Part shown: piece after piece, positions 57,499 to 64,000 of the stretch
Numbering within the stretch: position 1 is the stretch's first letter
Layout: every line of letters begins with the position of its first letter
Assembly: GCA_031763025.1 (NCBI GenBank)
Contig: JASSKH010000031.1
Span: 4,757,783-4,821,782 of the forward strand
Length of the DNA stretch: 64,000 bases
Origin: Macrocystis pyrifera
Taxonomy: Eukaryota > Sar > Phaeophyceae > Laminariales > Laminariaceae
Direction of reading: 5' to 3'
Position numbers and translations under genes: made by a program
The notes under the pieces: generated by a model
The model's database searches: none
What the model was told of the DNA's origin: nothing
Seen by the model: only the letters and a program-made list of their open reading frames with translations

Positions 57499-60400
57499 TC
57501 CTCGATGCCATGCATGGCCGTAGTCGTATGACGGGGGGGGGGGGGGGGGGGGGAGGGGAGGAGCCGCTTGATGACAGCGTAGCATACAGGGAAGCACAGG
57601 ACAGGACACCTACTTCAACTAGAAAATGTAACAAAACTCGAACGACATGAAAGGGTGTGTTGCGCACTATAATAGTCGGGACCAAATTTTGTTGGTAAAA
57701 ATAGGTAAATAAATATATAGGTTTTTATGTATACCATAGGTCCTGTTAACTGTGGACCCCCGTAACAGCGGCTCCCGAAAATGTTTTTCTCCTCCTGTGA
57801 ACCTAAACCTCAAGTCTGGAACTACTACGTAGGGTTAGTGCCATGGTAACCGTTACGGGGGGCTATAGTAAATAGGACCTACGGTACACACAAAAACCTT
57901 TATACATTTCCATATTTTTACGAACAATACTTGGTCCTATTTACTATGGCCCTCCGCAATAAAATAGCTTGCAGTGCGCCGTCTCCCTCCGACGCATAAA
58001 TCACTTAAACGTCTTGAACCTGGACAAACTGATTGAATTACACATCCGTCTGCTACGAAAAACCAAAAACAAGACAAACAAACAAACAAAACGCACCCCG
58101 TTAGTTCAATTTCTGTAAACCCTCCTCATTTTATAGCTGAATCTTTCACTCCAGTATTTCCACTTTCTTCTCTAGAAAAAAAAAAAAAAGAAAAGTTACA
58201 CAAAGAAGGTTCCCAGCATATACGCTCGGATAAAGGTTCCCGGCACGTATGTCGTTGCGAACGAGAGCAGGCACGACACCCCCCGCAACTTCGCCTTTGA
58301 AACGATCCCACCGTCACTTCAGGCACAGCTGGCGTATTTTATACCATAACTGTTGTTGTCATCGTCACCGCTACCGCTAACGCTCCCGTTACCACTCCCG
58401 CTCCCGCTCCCGCTCCCGCTCCCGCTCCCGCTCGCGCTCTGCTCCCGTTCCCGTTCCACTCCCACTCCCACTCCCACTCCCGCTTCCCTCCGCTTCTGCT
58501 CCCACTCTCACTCCCGCCACCGCTCTCGCTTCGGCTCCCTCTCTTACACCCGCCACCTCTACCGCAACCGCTATACACCGTTCGTTACTGACGTGCCATC
58601 ATAGACAGTGTGAACAGTACATTTTTTTTTGCCAAAACAAAAGTTCTGATCTGGTTGGGGGGGGGGAGGTACTCATTATCGTGCATGGCCGTAGTCGTAT
58701 GACCATTGTGGGGGGGAGGGGGGGGGGGGGGGGGGGGTTCTCCCAAAATCAGGTAACCACTCTGGCCGAGAATATAAGAATCGTTTCATATTCCTATCGG
58801 ATTCCAAATGTTTCTTATATTCCGGTTTTCTATATAGTCGTTTTCGTCATACAAATGCCTACAATTCATAGGCCCATGGAAATGTTGCATATATTCCTGT
58901 TTTCTCTATGGTCGTTTTCGTTTTCCTATTACGGGGGGGCCATAGTAAATAGGACCTGCGGTACATACAAAATCCTATATGTTTATTTATTTTACTAACA
59001 ATATTTGGTCCTATTTACTATGGTCCCCCGTAAAATATTAATAGGCCATGGGATTTGATTTTGGTTTTAGCCCGTATCGGGTCAAGTGCGTGTTTTTAGT
59101 CTTGACCCTCTATTTGGGACTTCAAAGGGGACAATTGACGATTATTTACTTCAGAATTTATATATTTTTTATCGTCCCCCCCTACTTTCCAGCTTAACTC
59201 GTATTACGGGGGTCTATAGTTAACAGGACCTATGGCATACATAAAAACCTACATATTTAGGTATTTTTAAAAACAATATTTGGTCCTGTTTACTATGGTC
59301 CCCCGCAATAGGTGGTTTTACCCTCAGCGATCGTCTTCCGGACAAGGCGTGGTCACAGGTGTCGTCCCTTCTCCCCCCCCCCCGGTACGTGCCTTCGTTT
59401 TCGTCGCGCATAGGGTTCAGCTCTCCCACTTGCTCGTCGATTTCCATTTCCATCGAGTGTTGCTGACTCACGCTCTCGCGCTTTCCGCTCGTGATCAATT
59501 TTTACGCAAGAAAAAGTCCACACAAGCATTCACTCGGTGACACTCGAACCCACGAAATTTGACCCTATTAATAGCCGGCACGCGGACCACCCCTCGTACC
59601 ACCAAGCCACCGGGGGCGCCGACATAAAGCGACGACTACAAGCGTCGGCCACTGCTGCGTGGTCTGGGGGTATGATGCAGATTGGCGTCCGACTTGCAAC
59701 GCAACGCAACGAACGAGCGGTACGGCACAGGCGCATCATGGTCCTCCTACCCGTACCTCTGAGCCCTCGCGCCGCTCGTAGACGCTTGATACCACCAAAA
59801 AAAAAGAATCGTGGTTTTGATCGGTATATATCTACGAGTAGGGGGTCCTCAAGGTGTCTATTGAAATTACGGGGGGCCATAGTAAATAGGACCAAATTTT
59901 GTTAGAAAAAATAGGGAATTATATAGGTTTTTGTGTGTACCGTAGGTGTTATTTACTATGGTCCTCCGCAACAGAGACAGTTTTTTGGGCGAGGACATAG
60001 ACCGCCTTCTCAAGTTTAAAAAAAAAAAAAAGGCCCGAAGAACAAAAAATGCAGAAAAAAAAAACATTGCAAGGTAAACTAAGTTGAAAATAAAACCGGA
60101 GAAAAAAAAAAAAAATCTCGAGAAAAAAAAACACGCAAGGGTGCGCTTCCTACTTGCCATATTAACAGTGTACGCATCGATCGACGCGGTGTCGCCCGCA
60201 GCTTGTGCAAACATGAACTTGACACAAGAAAAAACCTCGGTCTCCACGGTTGAGGTGTAATTTGTCCCGAAATAGAGTAACCATTTGGTTCGACAATTAG
60301 AGTAAAATCAGTGCTTATAAAGTGGGACAGAGCGGTATTGTGTAAATAATTCGCCCATCATCAATCATCCAACGAATCAAACCATCGATGTCGTCGTACC

Positions 60401-62969
60401 TGTGGCCTATCACCGATCAGCAATCAACATCGATGACGACATGCCAATATATCTGCTGTCAGCAATCAGCAGTCGAAATATCAATGACACAACTGCACCA
60501 ATCAGCAATCAGACTATAAATGTCGTCATACCTATCACCTATCACCAGTCACCAATCAAACTATCAATGACGCCATGCCTAACTCGTTTCGACTACTGCT
60601 GTATCACCAATCACCAATCAAACTATCTCGAGGGCATCACACCCATAAACTACAGCAGTATCACCAACCAACAACCGAACTATCAGCATGACGTCATACC
60701 TGCCGACCGGTTTTCGTGCAGAGCAGCAGGCGTGTGTCGAAGCTTGATGGCTTCCAGGCGAGCGATGGCCTTGGGCGAGAGCGGGTTCTCGTCAAGCCTT
60801 GTCTTAGCGTAATACCACTGCTTCCCGAATTTCCTCCTGCGTCGTTTTTTGTTCACGTGGTTTCGACGAGAGCGTGAAAAAGAAGAGAGATAGGGGAAGA
60901 AAGAAACACAGGGAAGAGCGAGAGAGATACAGGCAGTGACACGGGACGTAGTGAGAAACGAGCGACAGAGATACAGACAAAAAAATAGAGAGTCGGTGCG
61001 CAATCTGAGACGATGCTTCTGCCCGACAAGTACGCGAGCCACTGAATAGTCTTGGAAGCATGTACCAGGTATACAGAAAAGCACGAAACAAGAACGAAAA
61101 AAAAAAAAAGAAGCTTGCTCCCTTCGCCGGTGCGTAGACCCTTGTGGCAAGTCGCATCATTCGTTCACGACTTTTTCCCGTGAACGACGACGACGGCGAG
61201 GACGGCGACGGCAACGAGACGGACAACCGAAAAAAAAAAAAAAAAAAAAAAAAAAAGCATCACCATCACCACCACCACCAAACCAGCACTAACTGTCGCC
61301 AACACCGACATCGACACCGACAGCATCACCGCCAACACCACAAACACCGCCGCCACCACCGCAACCATCCCTCCAAAAAAAAGAAAAAAGAAAAGAGGGG
61401 AGTCTCCTCCACCCTTTCTCTCCCCGTCCCCTCTCCCCCACTAGCTCTTTCAAAAATGGAAAAAAAAAAAAACATCACCAAATCACCACCACCACCATCA
61501 CCACCACCAACTCACGAGTTGTACCAGAACTGCCAGCGGTCCAGAAGATCGCGATATACTCCTCCGCCCAGCGAGCCACCGCCATCTTCTCCTCCCTCCA
61601 CGAGTTCGGATACACCACAGCCGCGCGCGTGGCCACGAGGGCCGCCGTCTGAACGTCGCTGGTGCGGTCCACGTACGACTAAACACACGCCGGACAACCA
61701 CAAGCACGCCGTGGGTTCGGGAGGATGGGGGGGGGGGGGAGGGAGACGGGGTACCCGTTACATGCTGCAATAGAGGAGACTCTTCTCATGTGAGGTGGAA
61801 AGCTCTCCATCACAAGAGTGCGCCTCGTATTGTCTGAGACTCCTCTCATGGGAGGTGGAGCCAGCTCTCCATGTCGCCCACAAAAAAAAAACGGGTTCTA
61901 TAGTAATTGAAATAAAAAAATATTTTCTATCGCGGGGGTCCATAGTTAATAGGACCTATGGTATACATAAAAACCTACCAGTATGCATTTACCTATTTTT
62001 TACTAACAATACTTGGTCCCATTTACTACGGTCCCCCGTAATACCTTGACCCAACAAGCCGGACCATACCGTACCGTACCGTATCTCGGGACCCCCTAAT
62101 GATGCAGTGTCCACAACGGTTGCTGCAATCGTCATTACATATCGTCAATTTTCCTTCTCTTCCACGTTCCCAAGAGATCTAATTCGAAATCCCCCCAAGA
62201 GACCTCGTACAGTAATCAAGTCCACTATTGCATTGGGATACAGGGATGGGCTACGACTTTGAAAAAAAAAAAAAAAAAACGATTTTTTTTTTTTTCAAGA
62301 CAAACCCCGATCTTAAAAGAAAAAGGCCTGGCACGATCTTAAAAGGCCTTGCACGGTCATACATACTACATACAGCAGTAAGACACATTTGGCACACTCG
62401 TATAATATACGTTCCGGTTCAAGAGATACCGTTTCGTTTCTTAAGAGTATACCAGTTTTGACCTTTTCAGGGCAAAACTGCAGTCAGTCCCGTTCTGAAG
62501 CCAAAGCACTCTAATTATCAGTCGTTTGGGGGGACAAAGCACTCTAATTCCAAGTATTTTATCCCCGAAACACAACTACACCCCTTTTGGGGATGAGAGG
62601 GGTATACGGCGATCATAAACCAAACAATCTCCGAAAAAGTACACCAGTATATATAATAATTATACACATACCCGTATATATATTATATTTGTGTGTTTTT
62701 TTTGTGTGTATATGATGGGCCCTAATGGCTGTGGTCCTCCCCCGAAGTATTAAAATGGGAGGGCTACCATCCCCCTCTCTCTTACCACATCGGAACCCCG
62801 TTAGCCAGAAAAAAAAACCCCAACACGCTGGGCATCATCTGTACATACTCCGTAGATCATCTGTAGATCATCTGTACATCATCTGTACATGACCTATTAA
62901 CAGATCCTCCTAGCCTCTGACGTTGTGCGGGTTCTATCCGTACGGTACAGATCTTGACCCAGGAAATAC

Positions 62970-63005
<36 letters not shown>

Positions 63006-64000
63006 ATGCAAGGTTGTACGGCTCCCACCCCACCCGGCAAACATGGAAGCTCGTAGATCACATCTGAACAGCAAATCAGGAATCTGTCTGCCCCGGAATT
63101 ATCTTTTGTACAATAGGTCGGTCACGGCGAAAGTATCCAAATATTGTTAGTAAAAATAGGTAAATATATACCTGGTAGGTTTTTGTGTGTACCGTAGGTC
63201 CTATTTACCGTGGTCCTCCCGTAATAGTGGCGAATCGATTCTCTGTTGCGAGGTGAGAAACCTTAGGCCAACAAGTGCTACCTGGTACCTGGTACGTATG
63301 TAGCTCTGTCGTGAGCACGCGTCTTGGGCGGAGGCGGTGGGGCGGGGGGGGGGGGGGGGGCGACACCCTTCTGGCGATGAGATGCACTCTACGGTTTCAC
63401 CATATTTTTTACATGTAATTCAAAATTTATAAAATGTATCTGGTGCTTCTTGTATCGACCATATACACCTTCGCAATTTTACACTTTTGCTTGACAAAAC
63501 AGAAACATTCCAATTCAGAAATTATTCACAGCTTTTGCATATTTTTACAGTTGTACATCTGCCCCCCCCCCCCCCCCCCCCCCCCCAATGTCTGCCTGGT
63601 CGGTGAAAACCCGGCATGCTCCGTCCCGGCATTGTAGAGATGCGAGGGTCTATGGTCATACGACTACGGCCAAGCATGAGATCGAGTGCATATCTCCTAT
63701 CGAGTACACCCCCCCCACCCCCCCCTTCGCGCTTGGTGCAAGCAATGTCTGCCTGGTCGGTGAAAACCCGACGTGCTCCGTCCCGGCATTGTAGGGATGC
63801 GAGGGCCTATGGTCATACGACTACGGCCATGCATGACAATGAGTCCACCTCCCCCCCCCCCGCCGCCCCCTCCTCTCGCGCGCTCCCGGGATACTAACCT
63901 TGAGCAAGCTGATGCCGCGAGGCGCCATGCCCACTAGCAATGCACCCTCCAAAACGCCTTTGTCGACGTAACGGTTCGCCTCAGAAGTAAGAAACGCCTG
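51772..64000 (-). CDS. MIOS: MIOS/SEA4-type GATOR2 subunit, C-terminal part; 5 firm exons, two apparent frameshifts
   Basis: MIOS is a WD40/alpha-solenoid subunit of GATOR2, which activates TORC1 at the lysosome or vacuole in response to amino acids. Minus-strand exons, 5' to 3': 63899-64000 (runs off the window; NRYVDKGVLEGALLVGM), 61516-61678 (SYVDRTSDVQTAALV, then DLLDRWQFWYN), 53331-53460 (CNFCSAP ... ITYCAACKK), 52738-52959 (PLPNCYICMQQMGS ... TFDTWFTWCN) and 51772-51904 (MCSHGGHANHLNDWF, then CGVRGCRCKCRSID, stop 51772-51774). The paired-Cys zinc region closely follows the human MIOS C-terminus as I recall it (CNFC, KPLPRCALC, WFTWCHNCRHGGHAGH, CTCKC). Splice phases fit once two problems are allowed for: an extra TA in TATATCGC at 61554-61558 and a G14 tract one base off frame at 52854-52867. 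These could be assembly errors, polymorphism or gene decay. An extra exon at 60700-60836 may belong here. The WD40 N-terminus lies outside. Confidence 0.9.
52010..52265 (-). repeat. Two inverted poly(C)-ended element 3' ends
   Basis: G tract + TGTACTCGATAGGAG...CATGCATGGCCGTAGTCG at 52010-52100 and a second G tract + TGCTCATTATCAAACATGG ... AAGCGAAACGTGAGG at 52105-52245, followed by another G tract. Within the last MIOS-like intron. Confidence 0.75.
54096..54200. mobile_element. MITE-A copy 18
   Basis: Full-length, directly after a C tract. Confidence 0.92.
54960..55006. repeat. (CTG)n microsatellite
   Basis: About 16 CTG units; a second array lies at 55866-55910. Confidence 0.9.
55144..55254. 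mobile_element. MITE-A copy 19
   Basis: Full-length with a small insertion in the left arm (GATCCACACCATAG). Confidence 0.9.
55311..55420. mobile_element. MITE-A copy 20
   Basis: Only 57 bp from copy 19; centre expanded by (TA)n. Confidence 0.9.
56275..56379. mobile_element. MITE-A copy 21
   Basis: Full-length. Confidence 0.92.
56415..56456. repeat. (TA)n microsatellite
   Basis: About 20 TA units. Confidence 0.95.
57030..57280. repeat. G-rich low-complexity block
   Basis: Long G runs broken by A and C, creating spurious Gly/Arg and Pro ORFs. Confidence 0.85.
57281..57405 (-). repeat. LINE 3' tail, inverted
   Basis: TTACTCATTTGTCTCTTGCC ... CCCTTTCGAGACGGAGCACC ... CAGCTGGGCGCTCATTACGT, the reverse complement of 50665-50775. 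Confidence 0.75.
57478..57550 (-). repeat. Inverted poly(C)-ended element 3' fragment
   Basis: G tract + TCCTCGATGCCATGCATGGC then GTAGTCGTATGAC, running into another G tract. Confidence 0.65.
57675..57765. mobile_element. MITE-A copy 22, left tip deleted
   Basis: Begins at GGGACCAAATTTTG; the first 14 or so bases of the left TIR are missing and the right TIR is intact. Confidence 0.85.
57853..57959. mobile_element. MITE-A copy 23
   Basis: Full-length, diverged tips. Confidence 0.9.
58380..58540. repeat. (CCCGCT)n minisatellite
   Basis: Hexamer array CCCGCT/CCCACT, source of spurious Pro/Leu ORFs. Confidence 0.85.
58655..58737 (-). repeat. Inverted poly(C)-ended element 3' fragment
   Basis: G tract + TACTCATTATCGTGCATGG, then CCGTAGTCGTATGACCAT and a second G tract. 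Confidence 0.65.
58929..59033. mobile_element. MITE-A copy 24
   Basis: Full-length; TATTAATA follows at 59036. Confidence 0.92.
59204..59308. mobile_element. MITE-A copy 25
   Basis: Full-length, abutting the 3' end of SINE copy 2. Confidence 0.92.
59311..59620 (-). mobile_element. tRNA-derived SINE, copy 2
   Basis: Minus-strand copy of 3625-3902 with a better-kept head: GGTGGCTTGGTGGTACGAGG, B box GGTTCGAGTGTC, body GAAAGCGCGAGAGCGTGAG, end AGGGTAAAACCACC. The head contains CTATTAATAG (59566-59573 core) where copy 1 has no such word. Confidence 0.78.
59867..59971. mobile_element. MITE-A copy 26
   Basis: Full-length. Confidence 0.92.
60261..60336. mobile_element. MITE-C palindromic element
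   Basis: TTTGTCCCGAAATAGAGTAA pairs loosely with ATAAAGTGGGACAGAGCGGT. Confidence 0.55.
60350..60700. repeat. Minisatellite, about 70-bp unit
   Basis: Units share CACCAATCA, AACTATCAATGACG and TCATACC; at least five diverged copies. It ends exactly at the donor side of the exon-like 60700-60836. Confidence 0.7.
60700..60836 (-). CDS. Orphan exon, possibly of the MIOS-like gene
   Basis: The minus strand has a GACGCAG acceptor and a strong CAG|GTATGA donor enclosing one open frame of 45 codons (KFGKQWYYAKTRLDENPLSP, then KAIARLEAIKLRHTPAAL). The other frames contain stops and the composition is protein-like. It enters in phase 2, which matches the upstream MIOS-like exon (61516), but it leaves in phase 1 whereas the next firm exon needs phase 2, so another exon would be required. 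I do not recognise the peptide. It could be a lineage-specific MIOS insert or a different gene. Confidence 0.45.
61929..62041. mobile_element. MITE-A copy 27
   Basis: Full-length, 8 bp longer; TACCAGTA is present where other copies read a single TA. Confidence 0.9.
62465..62585. repeat. MITE-B-like fragments
   Basis: CTGCAGTCAGTCCCGTTCTG, then CAAAGCACTCTAATTATCAG and GGGGACAAAGCACTCTAATT in series, diverged arms of MITE-B. Confidence 0.5.
62826..62900. repeat. ATCATCTGTAC minisatellite
   Basis: Four or five copies of CATCATCTGTA/GATCATCTGTA. Confidence 0.8.
62974..63002. repeat. (AG)n microsatellite
   Basis: About 14 AG units. Confidence 0.95.
63134..63224. mobile_element. MITE-A copy 28, left tip deleted
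   Basis: Left TIR lost; the centre carries TACCTGGTA (63169-63177) where other copies have a single TA. Confidence 0.88.
63583..63862 (+). repeat. Two poly(C)-ended element 3' ends in tandem
   Basis: ATGTCTGCCTGGTCGGTGAA ... GAGTACACCCCCCC occurs twice (to 63715 and to 63862), each ending in a C tract. It lies in the MIOS-like intron just 3' of the partial exon. Confidence 0.8.

Overview
This window is nuclear DNA from a eukaryote with large, repeat-filled introns. The conserved exons are short (about 50-290 bp), carry GT-AG borders and match stramenopile-like proteins. The degraded LINE families resemble ones I associate with brown algae, so a brown alga (Phaeophyceae) or close heterokont is my best guess; that is inference from memory, not a search. 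Most long ORFs here are shadows of trinucleotide or homopolymer repeats. The real genes were assembled from short exons by matching domains and splice phases.

Three conserved genes are present. (1) Minus strand, 9395-16448, 3 exons: a mitochondrial DNL-type zinc-finger protein (Zim17/Tim15/Hep1 family), complete, about 336 aa. (2) Plus strand, 16986-37192, 11 exons: a DOT1-family histone H3 lysine-79 methyltransferase, about 482 aa, complete apart from an uncertain 3' end. It starts head-to-head with gene 1 across a 537-bp gap. (3) Minus strand, 51772 to beyond the right edge: the C-terminal part of a MIOS/SEA4-type GATOR2 subunit (TORC1 nutrient signalling), with two apparent frameshifts in conserved exons. 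The three genes are not functionally linked: mitochondrial Hsp70 chaperoning, chromatin, and vacuolar/lysosomal TORC1 control.

The rest is repeats. A 105-bp TA-target MITE (MITE-A, ends TTACGGGGG...CCCCCGTAA) occurs 28 times and never in an exon. Other elements are palindromic MITEs (B, C), single TIR elements, a tRNA-derived SINE (2 copies), a 350-bp TRIM (2 copies with LTRs, PPT and TSDs), a dispersed element ending in poly(C), and three degraded non-LTR retrotransposons (4490-6660 minus, 18739-20255 minus, 48175-50800 plus). Homopolymeric G or C tracts reach 71 bp, and there are several minisatellites.

Region by region: 1-358 is an (AGT)n array. 359-9394 holds coding-like remnants, a SINE, a LINE and poly(C) elements. 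9395-16448 is the DNL gene, mostly a 5.2-kb intron. 16986-37192 is DOT1, with LINEs, MITEs and minisatellites in its introns. 37193-51771 is intergenic, with TRIMs, nested poly(C) elements and a LINE. 51772-64000 is the MIOS-like gene.

The most interesting signal is a set of very short words flanked by TA (TATTAATA, TACCTGGTA, TACCAGTA) scattered through non-coding DNA. In several places, comparing repeat copies shows that they are small insertions with TA duplication. TATTAATA is exactly the scar expected if MITE-A is excised by a Tc1-like transposase leaving two bases from each end.
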